From positions 23,541-87,540 of the forward strand of contig JAJEAR010000056.1 in NCBI GenBank assembly GCA_022822665.1: 64,000 nt of DNA. The letters are read 5' to 3'. Numbering within the stretch: position 1 is the first letter of the stretch; each line of letters begins with the position of its first letter. A program made the translations under genes and the position numbers. Below, one piece after another: positions 1-8,768 of the stretch. A model generated the notes under the pieces. The model saw nothing but the letters and a program-made list of their open reading frames with translations. It made no database searches and was not told where the DNA came from. This stretch comes from Alphaproteobacteria bacterium (GTDB lineage: Bacteria; Pseudomonadota; Alphaproteobacteria; Thalassobaculales; Thalassobaculaceae).

Positions 1-410
1 AAATGCGCCCGCGCGATCGTGTAAAATGCCAGCCGTCCCCGGAAGAAGACCGGCACGCACAAGGTGAAATCGGCGCAGTGGGTGTTGCCGTGATAGCCAC
101 TGTTGTTGGCAAAGCAGTCGCCGGGGGCAACGGCATCGCCGAACCTGTCGGCGACCGCCTGTGGAATGAGTTCGATTGCACCCACATGAACCGGCAATCC
201 GACGGCCACGCTGACCGACTGGAACCGTGCGTCGGTAATGCTGCACGAGAAGTCCATCGCCGTGTTCAGCACGCCCGACCGGCCTGACCGGAACAGCGCA
301 TTCACCATCTCGCGGATGATTGCCTCAAACCGACGCAGCAGGATGGACATGGTGAAATGGTCGACGGACGGCGTGCGACCTTCGGAAAAACCCGGAACGG
401 CAGCTGGCAT
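1..410 (-). CDS. Hydantoinase B / oxoprolinase-type subunit, N-terminal part (cut by window edge)
   Basis: Reading leftward from an ATG at 408-410, the frame stays open to the edge (about 136 residues). Near the end it shows NNSGYHGNTHCADFTL, followed by VPVFFRGRLAFYTIARAH. This matches the family segment that usually reads NDPY-GGTH-PD...PVF..G..VF....AH; the complete HyuB at 60418-62169 has NDPYLGGTHLMDV at the same place. HyuB works with HyuA in ATP-dependent opening of hydantoin or 5-oxoproline rings. No hyuA lies upstream of this copy within the window; the next gene upstream is the TRAP permease, 580 bp away. The start of the motif (NNSGYHGN instead of NDPYLGG) departs from the norm, so the substrate may differ. 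Confidence 0.8.
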   Translation of the reverse strand, partial: MPAAVPGFSEGRTPSVDHFTMSILLRRFEAIIREMVNALFRSGRSGVLNTAMDFSCSITDARFQSVSVAVGLPVHVGAIELIPQAVADRFGDAVAPGDCFANNSGYHGNTHCADFTLCVPVFFRGRLAFYTIARAH

Positions 411-993
411 GTCCGTACTCCTGTTTATCGGTGTCCCTGCGCGTGGCCCCGGAACCTTCGCAGGTCAGGCGATGGTTATCCAGACTCAGGTGTTCCGCGA
501 ATTCCCGTTCCGCTTCCTGCAAGCCTTGATGATCCACCAGTCGCCCGTGCGTCTGGCCTCCATGTCCGCGTCGAAGGCTTGAAGATGGCCCGTTTGTACC
601 GCTCGACGGCAAACGGGAGGAGAGGACCATCTCCGCCGGCGATGCCTGTCCCGGGGCGGCACGGATCCCTGAATGGGTGCGGCGGTCGCTGATCGGAACT
701 GACCGACATCGCGCTCATTGGTCACGGCCTCCATCGTTCGTCGTCGCCCGGCCACCTGTCCACAGCCCACCTTGCCGATGCGCTCCCCGCCCAACCGTCC
801 AGGACTGCGTCTGGGCAGAAAGGCGTTGTGATTCTCGCCGGGGGCGGGCTCGGAGACGCGTGCTCGATTGCGGAAATTGAGTCGACCAGGCCTTTCGGCA
901 GCGAGCTGCTCGACCGCCGGCACCAGGAAGCAGAAGGGTATCGGCTTTCGGACCGCTTCCCGGACTGGACAGGCGAGCAGCGTCGACGCTTGC
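411..993. other. Intergenic stretch without a recognisable gene
   Basis: About 580 bp lie between the partial hyuB and dctM. Several frames are open on both strands, but their translations are Arg/Pro-rich, resemble no family I know, and lack ribosome-binding sites. I see no tRNA, hairpin or repeat. Confidence 0.5.
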
Positions 994-2283
994 CTAGCTG
1001 AACAGAAGCTCCGGCAACCACAGGGCGACGGATGGCATGAATGTCGTGATCATCAGCGTCGGCAGCCAGGCGAAGAAGATCATGATGAGGACCGGCTTTA
1101 TCATCCGGTTGACCGGCGCGCCGGTCACCCTGGAACCGAGATAGAGGAGCGGCGCGGTCGGCGGGGTGATGTTCGCCATGCCGAGATTGACGCCGAGCAC
1201 GGCGGCGAAGTGGATCGGATCCATCCCCACACTGGTCACGATGGGGAGCAGCAGGGGCGCGGAAAGCAGAAGCCCGCTGATGTCGTCCATCACCATGCCG
1301 ATGAGGATCATGACGAGATTCACCATCAGCAGGATGACGATGGGGTTGTCCGAGACGGCGTAGACGAGTGACTTCGCAAGGCCCGGTATGTCCTCGAAGA
1401 TCAGGAACCGGCTGACGATGACCACCATGAACACCATCACCATCACGACACCGATGGTGACGGACGCCTCGCGGATTCCCTGCCAGAAGTTGTGCCGGTT
1501 GAGCCCCTTGTAGACGAAGAAACCGATGGGAATGGCATAGATGACGGCCACCCCCGCCGCTTCGGTCGGGGTCATGACCCCGCCATAGATGCCTCCGAGA
1601 ATGAACGCGGGCATGAGGAGGGCCGGGAACGCGCGCCACGATCTCACGCCGAGCTCCCGCCCGAAGCGCTGCGGCCTCTCGGCGAGCCTGAGATCCGGGA
1701 TATTGCGCACGAGGAAGAAGTTCACGATGCACAGGAGCACCACCAGGATGAGGCCCGGCACCACGGTGGAGAGAAAGCACTTGAGCACCGACTGCTGGGT
1801 GACCCAGGCATAGAGGATCTGCGAGGCGCTCGGCGGAATGAGGAGGCCCAGCGGACACGCGCTCACGATCAGCGCGGCCGCGGTGCCTTCGGGATAGTTC
1901 GCCCTGCGCAGATGCGGCATCATGATCGAGCCGATGCAGGTGAGTGTCGCCGCGGCGCTGCCCGAGATGGAGCCGAAGACCGCGCAGGCGACCACGGCCG
2001 CCGCGCTCAGACCACCGCGCAGGCGCCCGACCATCAACTGGATCAGATCAACAAGCGGCGCCGCGATCCTTCCCCGCTCCATGATGCTGCCCGCAAGAAT
2101 GAAAAGCGGGATGGCGAGCAGGATCACGGTGTTCAGCTTCCAGTGCCCGGCCGGAAGGAAGCCCGAGATATCGTGTCCGCCGAAGATGGCGATGAGAATG
2201 AGGACCGCGCCAAATGCCATCGGCACTGAAACGCCGACCACCAGCAGCAGGCACAGGAGTGCCAGGCACGAGAGGATCAGCAT
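994..2283 (-). CDS. dctM: TRAP transporter large permease (DctM)
   Basis: This 429-residue protein is hydrophobic almost throughout and has the length and about 12-helix pattern of DctM, the sodium-coupled permease of tripartite ATP-independent periplasmic transporters in the inner membrane. Family-typical segments include GSISGSAAATLTCIGSIMMP near residues 94-114, LIVSACPLGLLIPPS and ITPPTAPLLYLGSRV. The ATG lies one base beyond the stop of dctQ, so the two are translationally linked. Together with dctP and dctQ it makes a complete importer for a small organic acid. The substrate cannot be read from the sequence; the neighbouring amino-acid oxidase and hydantoinase suggest an amino acid or a derivative. 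Confidence 0.95.
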   Translation of the reverse strand: MLILSCLALLCLLLVVGVSVPMAFGAVLILIAIFGGHDISGFLPAGHWKLNTVILLAIPLFILAGSIMERGRIAAPLVDLIQLMVGRLRGGLSAAAVVACAVFGSISGSAAATLTCIGSIMMPHLRRANYPEGTAAALIVSACPLGLLIPPSASQILYAWVTQQSVLKCFLSTVVPGLILVVLLCIVNFFLVRNIPDLRLAERPQRFGRELGVRSWRAFPALLMPAFILGGIYGGVMTPTEAAGVAVIYAIPIGFFVYKGLNRHNFWQGIREASVTIGVVMVMVFMVVIVSRFLIFEDIPGLAKSLVYAVSDNPIVILLMVNLVMILIGMVMDDISGLLLSAPLLLPIVTSVGMDPIHFAAVLGVNLGMANITPPTAPLLYLGSRVTGAPVNRMIKPVLIMIFFAWLPTLMITTFMPSVALWLPELLFS

Positions 2284-2284
2284 C

Positions 2285-2869
2285 TCAGTCGTCCCGCACG
2301 GACAGGCTGACGGTGTCGCCGTCTCCCGTATCGGCCGCGGCGGTCTCGGGCACGCGGCGCAGCTTGCAAAGCACGTAGAGTCGGAGCGCGCTGTAGAACG
2401 ACATCAGTCCGAAACCGAAGATCAGCGCGAGACGGGGGACGAGGAAAGGGATCTTCAGCGCGATCGTGGCCTGCCAGTAGGGATAGGATGCGATCTCGTC
2501 GCGAATGGCGAGAACGGCCCAGTAGAGCGCCGCCAGGCTGACGAGAAGTTCTATCGTGCAGACGAGGACCGCACGCATCCAGCGAAGCCGCTCATCGTCC
2601 GTGAGGTAGCTCAGCAGGTCGGCGCTGACATGGCTGTTCTCGTAGGTCCCGATGGCGCTCGCCATGAAGTAGAGCCAGAAGCAGATGATCAGCAGCCATT
2701 CCTCGTAGGCGAAGAGGTCTGCCCCGAACCCGTATCTCAGGATGACCACGCAAAAGAAAGTGGCCGCCATGATGAGGCTTGCCGCGCAGACGAATGCGCC
2801 CTTTGCGGCGAGCAGCAGGCGCACCGGTCCTCGAACCGCCGCCGGGACGTGCTCGATGATCTGGGTCAT
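2285..2869 (-). CDS. dctQ: TRAP transporter small permease (DctQ)
   Basis: This 194-residue protein has four hydrophobic segments (about 24-45, 58-78, 98-120 and 140-165) and the motif EEWLLIICFWLYFMASAIG, typical of DctQ, the small membrane subunit that stabilises DctM. It lies between dctP and dctM on the same strand and ends one base before the dctM start. A 128-bp gap containing a strong stem-loop separates it from dctP. Confidence 0.93.
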   Translation of the reverse strand: MTQIIEHVPAAVRGPVRLLLAAKGAFVCAASLIMAATFFCVVILRYGFGADLFAYEEWLLIICFWLYFMASAIGTYENSHVSADLLSYLTDDERLRWMRAVLVCTIELLVSLAALYWAVLAIRDEIASYPYWQATIALKIPFLVPRLALIFGFGLMSFYSALRLYVLCKLRRVPETAAADTGDGDTVSLSVRDD

Positions 2870-2949
2870 GGGTCCACCGAAGCGGCTGCCGGGGCGATAC
2901 GCACGTCCTGGTGAAGCAAGGAGGCTGGCCTCGCCTGTCCTTCATGGAG

Positions 2950-2983
2950 GGCGGGGAAGGCGCCGCGCGGCGCGCTCCCCGCC
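2950..2983 (-). promoter_or_regulatory. GC-rich stem-loop between dctP and dctQ
   Basis: An outer 8-bp stem (2950-2957 pairing with 2976-2983) encloses a perfect 14-bp palindrome (2960-2973). It starts about 15 bases after the dctP stop on the transcribed strand and has no following T-run. It is therefore more likely an mRNA-processing or stabilising element, or a partial terminator, than a full intrinsic terminator. Such a structure would give more of the binding protein than of the permease. Confidence 0.6.
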
Positions 2984-2998
2984 AGCTCCGGGAACAGG

Positions 2999-4000
2999 TT
3001 ACCGGTCGTTACGCAGCCGGTCGACGATTTCCTTGCCCACAAGCTCCTCGACAGCCGGCCACACTGACGCCTTGATATGGTCGGCAATCGCGCCCCGCTC
3101 GGCGTCGGTAAGCTCGAGGACCTCCCAGCCCGCCTCCCTGATCTTGCTGACGTAGCCCTCGTCATTGGCCTGGGCCCAGTCCGTAAACGACGCCGCAGCC
3201 CTGTCCACCGCCGCCTGTACCGCGGCGCGCTGCTTGTCGTCGAGCTTTTCCCAGGTTCGCTTCGACGCGTAGTAGGTCGAAGCCTCGACAAATGCGTTGT
3301 AGGGGACGAAGTACTTGCCGACGTCGCTCTGGGTGAAGAAGGTGTAGGTCGCCTGCGGCGTGCAGCAGATGGCGCCGTCCACCGCGCCGGACTGCACGGC
3401 AGCGAATACCTCGGCCCAGTTCATCGTGGTGGTCCTGAACCCGATGGCCTCCGTCGTGTCCTTCGCGACCTGCGAACTCCAGACACGAATGTGAATACCC
3501 TTGTCCCCGACGGCAGCGTGGTTCTCGGGCTTCTTGGTCGAAACCACCCCGATGAACCCTTCGGCGACATTGCCGAGGAACTTGAGGCCGAGCCGGTCGA
3601 GGGTCTCTGCCATGATCTGGGAGTACGCGGAGTCCTTGGTTCCGTAGACGCGCTTGAGTTCGTCCCAGGACCCGACGAGGAATGGCAGGGAGTTGATCTC
3701 GAGGACAGGGTCCTTGTGCGCATAGACGAAGGCATGCACGAGGTCCACATTGCCGCGAATGGTGTCCTCAAGCAGTTCCTCGCCCGATCCGAGCTGGCCG
3801 GCCGGGAAGTACTTGACCTTCAGTCCGACGTCTGCGCCCTCGATGTCCGCCTTGATCTGCTCGAGCATCTTGTGCCCGTAATGCTCGACGGGGAGCACGC
3901 CGGCAACCTTCAGGGTCATCTCGTCTGCAGACGCGCCGGTCGCAGCCGCGAGGGTGAAAACCAGACCAGCGGCGCCCGCCAGAATCCGTTTCTTGCTCAT
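2999..4000 (-). CDS. dctP: TRAP transporter solute-binding protein (DctP)
   Basis: This 333-residue periplasmic receptor captures the substrate and delivers it to DctQM. The ATG at 4000 is preceded by GAGGAGG and opens a classical signal peptide (MSKKRILAGAAGLVFTLAAA...ASA), which makes the longer upstream frame unlikely. Family features follow: LKVAGVLPVEHYGHKML, then AGQLGSGEELLEDTIRGNVD, and a C-terminal W..E segment. It is the first gene of dctPQM. Its ligand class cannot be assigned by eye; the conserved Arg region (about residue 170, IRVWSS) is present. Confidence 0.95.
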   Translation of the reverse strand: MSKKRILAGAAGLVFTLAAATGASADEMTLKVAGVLPVEHYGHKMLEQIKADIEGADVGLKVKYFPAGQLGSGEELLEDTIRGNVDLVHAFVYAHKDPVLEINSLPFLVGSWDELKRVYGTKDSAYSQIMAETLDRLGLKFLGNVAEGFIGVVSTKKPENHAAVGDKGIHIRVWSSQVAKDTTEAIGFRTTTMNWAEVFAAVQSGAVDGAICCTPQATYTFFTQSDVGKYFVPYNAFVEASTYYASKRTWEKLDDKQRAAVQAAVDRAAASFTDWAQANDEGYVSKIREAGWEVLELTDAERGAIADHIKASVWPAVEELVGKEIVDRLRNDR

Positions 4001-4126
4001 GTGATCCTCCTCACATAGTGCCCGCTGGGATTTCGGCAATCAGCCACAGGCTATCTTAGCCCGGAAGGGACCGCAATTGCGCGTGTCCGTGGATTCCGGC
4101 CGGTTGCAGGGACCGGAGGCTTCCCC

Positions 4127-5389
4127 TTATCGGCCTGCCAGCGTCATGCCGGTGAGATCCAGTCCCGGGTCCCGGTCCTGGACGGAGGCCGTGACGATGC
4201 TTGCGGATCCGCATGCCATCGTCCAGCCAAGGTGTCCGTGCCCGCAATTGAGGTAGAGCCCGTCCACGGGCGTTGGCCCGAGATAGGGGATGCCGTCAGG
4301 CGTCATGGGCCGAAGGCCCGTCCACGCCTTGCCGGCCTCCCTGTGGGGATAGTCGGGAAACAGCGAAAAGAAGATGCCCTGCAGATGGGCGATACGTTTC
4401 GGATTGAGACGGGTGTCGTGCCCACCGAACTCGGCGGTCCCGGCAACGCGGATCCGGTCGCCCAGCCGGACCACTCCCATCTTGTGACTGTCGTCCGCCA
4501 AGGGGACGACCGGCGCATCGTTCCAGCCGCCTGCCGGAAACGTCACGGAATATCCCTTGACCGGGTAGATTGGCAGACGAATTCCGTGTGGTCGCAGGAG
4601 TGCCGCGCTGTCCTTGCCAAGCGCGACGACGCAGGCATCGGCGGCCACTTCCCCCCGGTCCGACCGGATCATGGAGAACCTGCCGTTCTCCACCCCGATC
4701 GACTGGACCGTTTCTCCGTAGTGGATATCGACACCGAGCGAGACACAGGCTCCTGCCAGGCGTTCGGTGAACAGGTAGGCATCCCCGCCCTCGTCATCCG
4801 GGTAGTGGAGCCCGCCCACAATGGTGTCCCCCTGTCCCCGGAGGGCGGGCTCGAGCTCGATGCACTCCGCGGGATCAAGGGTCCGCCACCGCACGCCCAT
4901 TTCCCCCAGCATCTCGGCGATCCGCCCGGAATACTCCATCGTGCGCCGGTCGCGGATGACCCGAAGCGTCCCCCGGGGATTGGATTCGTAGTCGATGCCG
5001 GTTTCGCGCACGAGTTCGCGGAGGCAGTCGTGACTGTGGGTGCAAAGACGAAGGATGTTCGCCGTGTTCCGGCGCCAGGCATCGCTGTTGCACTCGCGAA
5101 GGAACCGAAGTCCCCAGGAGAAGAGCCCGGGCAGGGCACGCGGTCGAATAAGGAACGGGGCGTCCTCGCGTCCGATCCATTTCAGCATCAGCAGCGGTAT
5201 TCCCGGGGACGCCCAGGGATCGGACATGCTCGGCGTAACGAGTCCCCCATTGGCGAAGGAGGTGCCGAGGCCGGGCCCCCGGTTCCGCTCGATGACGGTA
5301 ACCCGGCAACCGCTGCGGGCAAGGAACCAGGCTGTCGTGATGCCGACGACACCGCCGCCCAGCACCGCCACATGTCGCCCATCGGTCAT
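4127..5389 (-). CDS. FAD-dependent D-amino-acid dehydrogenase/oxidase (DadA family)
   Basis: This 420-residue flavoprotein of the DAO/DadA family would oxidatively deaminate an amino acid. The ATG at 5389 follows a purine-rich GGGGGAGA and begins directly with the FAD-binding fold: VAVLGGGVVGITTAWFLARS (GxGxxG), then ERN at the end of strand 2. Other DadA marks are SFANGGLVTPS after the dinucleotide fold, KGYSVTFP in the middle, and the C-terminal GLRPMTPDGIPYLGPTPVDG...NCGHGHLGWTMACGSA. It lies upstream of dctPQM on the same strand, 126 bp from dctP, which suggests that the imported compound is an amino acid oxidised here. Confidence 0.88.
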   Translation of the reverse strand: MTDGRHVAVLGGGVVGITTAWFLARSGCRVTVIERNRGPGLGTSFANGGLVTPSMSDPWASPGIPLLMLKWIGREDAPFLIRPRALPGLFSWGLRFLRECNSDAWRRNTANILRLCTHSHDCLRELVRETGIDYESNPRGTLRVIRDRRTMEYSGRIAEMLGEMGVRWRTLDPAECIELEPALRGQGDTIVGGLHYPDDEGGDAYLFTERLAGACVSLGVDIHYGETVQSIGVENGRFSMIRSDRGEVAADACVVALGKDSAALLRPHGIRLPIYPVKGYSVTFPAGGWNDAPVVPLADDSHKMGVVRLGDRIRVAGTAEFGGHDTRLNPKRIAHLQGIFFSLFPDYPHREAGKAWTGLRPMTPDGIPYLGPTPVDGLYLNCGHGHLGWTMACGSASIVTASVQDRDPGLDLTGMTLAGR

Positions 5390-5904
5390 TCGATTCTCCC
5401 CCCGGGCCGGCCTGTCTTCGGCGGGACGCGCGGAGGCCGCTCCGCGGCTGATACCAGACGAGCCTGCCACCTCCCCGTAACCTCCGCAATCGCCTCCTGT
5501 GCTCCGGTGGCCGTGCTCCGCTCAGGTTGCCCGGACCGCCGCGGCACGGCGCCTGCCTGACGATGACCCGGACCATGCCGGCCGGCTTCTCCAACCACGA
5601 GACCCGGTCACGGCCCCGCGACCGACACCACCAGTGCGGGAGGCAGTCGAGGATTGCGTCCGCGCGTGCGGGCTCGCCGGCGCTGACCGGCTGAACGGCG
5701 GATCACATCCCGAACAGCCAGGGGCGTCGTGAGCCGGTCGGCAGGACGACCGCCGATAATTCGCATGGCATTTCCGGGAACCTGCCACGGTACCCCGCCC
5801 GGCCTGTCGCTCGCGTCCTGTGAACGCGTCATGGTCGGATACCGTGCGTGCCCGCGTTTCCGGCTGCACTGACCACGATTGCGCGGAAATTCTCGCGGCG
5901 GGCT
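5390..5904. other. Intergenic stretch without a recognisable gene
   Basis: This is the 515 bp between the DadA-like gene and the 3' end of the SulP gene. Open frames on both strands have no family resemblance. I see no RNA gene or clear terminator. Confidence 0.5.
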
Positions 5905-7592
5905 CTACCGGTTTCGATCAGCGGCATCGGCCTCAAGCACTTCCCTGGCGGCGCGGCGGGCCTCGTCGAAGGTTCCGACGATCCGGTCTGCCGGCAGTTC
6001 GCCGAGGATGTCGAGGCTGTGCAGGGTCGCGGCCACGTCATGGCCAAGGCCCGTGACGATGCACTCCGTCTCGGACAGGGCGGCAAGCTCCAGGAGCTGC
6101 CCGATTACCATGGCGGCACTGTCATCAATGTAGACGGTGTCGGAAAAGTCGAAGATGACGACCTCGTGCTCCCTGATGTCGAGGCCGATCACGCTGACGA
6201 GCTTGTGAGACGAAGCGACACTCAACGTGCCCTTCAGCGCCACCATGCCGACGCGTGCCGAATGCGGATCCGCGTACGGCGAAGTCCCGTCTTCCTCGAA
6301 AAAGGCCGCGTCCAGCAACGGCACCGACACCACGCTGTCGAACTCCAGCCTTTCCAGGCGCCGGGCATGCACCATGCCACCGGCGATCAGTCCGATCGCA
6401 ACCGCCGTGATCAGGTCGACGAACACGGTGAGGCCAAGCGTTCCCAGCACCATGACAAGGTGTTCGCGCCGCAGCCGGTGAACCCGGCCGAGCATGCGCC
6501 AGTCGATGATATCCCAGCCGACCTTGACCAGCACCCCGGCCAGCGCGGCGAGCGGGATCGGCTCGACGAGCCGTCCGAGCCCCAGAACCAGCGCAAACAG
6601 AAGGAGCGCGCGCACCACGCCCGAAACAGGCGTCGATCCGCCGGAACGGATGTTGATGACCGTGCCCATCGTTGCCCCGGCGCCCGGCAATGCACCGATC
6701 GGCCCGGCCGCCACGTTGCCGATGCCCTGGCCGATCAGTTCCCTGTCCGGATTGTGACGGTTGCCGGTCATCGAGTCGGCCACCAGGGAAGTCAGCAGGC
6801 TGTCGACCGAACCCAGCAGGGCGAGGATGATGGCCTGTTGCAGCGCGTCCAGCAGGAACCCGGCGGGAGGCAGGCCGAGTTGCAGGGCTGGCAGGCCTAC
6901 CGGGATCGCGCCGATGACCGGAGCGTCCGCGAACCACAGCACTCCCAGAGCCGTCCCGGCGGCCAGCGCCACGAGCGGGCCCGGAGCGAAACGCGAAAAC
7001 CGCCGGGGCCAGAGGAAACCGACCGCGAGCGTGACCGCGCCGATGGCGAAGGCGCTGGTGTCGATGCCGCCCACGGCGTCCGGCAGCGCCCATGCCGCGC
7101 CATTGCTCCTGTTGCACCGGAAGCGCCGAGCAGTGGCAGTGACTGCATCAGGATGATGATGACGCCGATACCGGACATGAAGCCGGAGACCACGACGTGT
7201 GGCGTGTAGGCTACGAAACGGCCGATCCTCGATACACCCAGGACAACCTGCAGGAGGCCGGCCAGGACGACGACCGTCAGGGCTTCGGCGAGACTCGACG
7301 CGTGGCTGGTCAGCACGACCGACATGGCGACGGTCATCGGCGCCGTCGGGCCGGAAATCTGCGAGCGCGTCCCGCCGAACACCGATGCAAAGAAACCGAC
7401 CGCAATGGCGCCGTAGAGCCCCGCGGCTGCTCCCATTCCCGACGCGATGCCAAAGCCGAGAGCGACGGGGAGCGCCACCACCATGGAAGTGACACCACCA
7501 GAGAGATCGCCGCGCAGCGTTTCGAGACCGTAGTTCACGCGGAAACGATCAGTCATGCCCGAGACCTGCTTGCCCATTTGCGGATCCGTCAT
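5905..7592 (-). pseudogene. SulP-family anion transporter with STAS domain, split by a frameshift
   Basis: The 5' half (ATG at 7592 or 7556) encodes the SulP start: VNYGLETLRGDLSGGVTSMV, then SQISGPTAPMTVAMSV and VVSGFMSGIGVIIILMQSLP. Close to 7090-7110 the reading frame changes, and the rest (about 390 residues down to 5905) continues with the membrane core (LLGSVDSLLTSLVADSMTG, GALPGAGATMGTV) and a C-terminal STAS domain (VVIFDFSDTVYIDDSAAMV). The two halves fit end to end as one transporter of about 560 residues, and the phase change fits one missing base. Sulfate, bicarbonate or dicarboxylate transport is possible. It is either a recent pseudogene or a sequencing error. Confidence 0.85.
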
Positions 7593-7981
7593 CGGCAATC
7601 CCGACCCCGAGAGCATGAGGGTATCAGTGCAACCGCGCTGACGTCCTCTCGAACTGCGCAACCGAATGGCTACACATGCCCGCACGTGCCGAAGAACCGC
7701 GCCCGTGAACCGGTGGCCTTGAAGGCGCGGGTGTGTCCGATCAGGATGGTATGGTGCGGGAAGGTGTCAACGTGTGGCTGGAGAGGCGTTCCCCGGGATC
7801 CGCGATTTGCCGGTCGGGCTGGTCCATAGAATCGCTGAAGCGTGCACCGGATTCCGGCAGCCGGATTACAGGGCTCGAACGTCATGCCGGTTCAGGCGGG
7901 ATCTGCTGTCGGGAAACCTGCTTGCCTCGGCGGTGTCCGGGAATAGAGTAGCGCGTGACGGGTGAGGGGAGAGGGTGCGGC
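7593..7981. other. Divergent intergenic region
   Basis: These 389 bp separate the minus-strand SulP gene from the plus-strand amidohydrolase and must hold both promoters. I could not pick out convincing -35/-10 boxes, and no other gene is visible. Confidence 0.4.
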
Positions 7982-8764
7982 ATGCCGTTGCTTGGTGCGA
8001 ATGATGTTCCGCCGTTCAGGGTGCGGAACCCGGACGGCGGGTCGACCATCCTGTTCATCTCTGACCACAATGGCGTCGAGGTCCCCGAGGCCCTGGGCGG
8101 GCTGGGTGTGCCGCCGGGCGAGATGCGCCGGCACGTCGCCTATGACATCGGGATCACCGAGGTTGGCGAGATCCTGGCCGACCGGTTCGACGCCACCCTG
8201 GTCTCCGCCAGCTATTCCCGCCTCGTGGTCGACTGCAACCGCAGGCCCGGGGTGCCGTCATCGATCCCGGAAACGTCGGACGGCACCGTGGTTCCGGGCA
8301 ACCGGAACCTGACCGAAGACGACCGTGCCGCGCGCATCGACGAGCTGTTCCACCCCTACCACAGTGCGATCGCGGACCGTATCCGGCACATGGTCCGGGA
8401 CGGGCGCATCCCGGTCCTGGTGGCGCTGCACAGTTTCACACCGGTGATGGAAGGTGTCTTCCGCCCGTGGGATATCGGGATCCTGTACAAGCAGGATGAC
8501 AGGCTGGCCCGACCCCTGATCGAGATGCTCGCGGCCGACACCCGGATCAGCGTCGGCGACAACAAGCCCTATTCCGGGCTCCATCCTTCCGGGTACTCGA
8601 TGGAGACCCATGCCACGCCGCACAATCTGCTTGCCGTCGGCGTGGAGTTCCGTCAGGACAGGATCGAGTACGGTGCCGGAGCGCGTCTGTGGGCCGAGCG
8701 TTTCGGCGATGCGCTCGAGTGCACCCTGCTCGAACGCGAACGTTCCGGACAGCAGGCTGCCTGA
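7982..8764 (+). CDS. N-formylglutamate amidohydrolase family protein
   Basis: This 260-residue hydrolase is of the FGase family, which removes formyl or related acyl groups from glutamate-type substrates. The ATG at 7982 follows AGGGGAGAGG and is preferred over an upstream GTG at 7955. Family marks include ILFISDHNGVEVPEAL near the start (the SH/DH pair of the metal site), VSASYSRLVVDCNR, HPYHSAIADRI, LVALHSFTPVM and NKPYSG followed by THATPHNLLAVGVEFRQD near the end. The next gene, a YbdK-type ligase, begins four bases after its stop. The pairing of FGase with a glutamate-cysteine-ligase-like enzyme points to a shared glutamate-related task, still uncharacterised. Confidence 0.9.
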   Translation: MPLLGANDVPPFRVRNPDGGSTILFISDHNGVEVPEALGGLGVPPGEMRRHVAYDIGITEVGEILADRFDATLVSASYSRLVVDCNRRPGVPSSIPETSDGTVVPGNRNLTEDDRAARIDELFHPYHSAIADRIRHMVRDGRIPVLVALHSFTPVMEGVFRPWDIGILYKQDDRLARPLIEMLAADTRISVGDNKPYSGLHPSGYSMETHATPHNLLAVGVEFRQDRIEYGAGARLWAERFGDALECTLLERERSGQQAA

Positions 8765-8768
8765 GACG

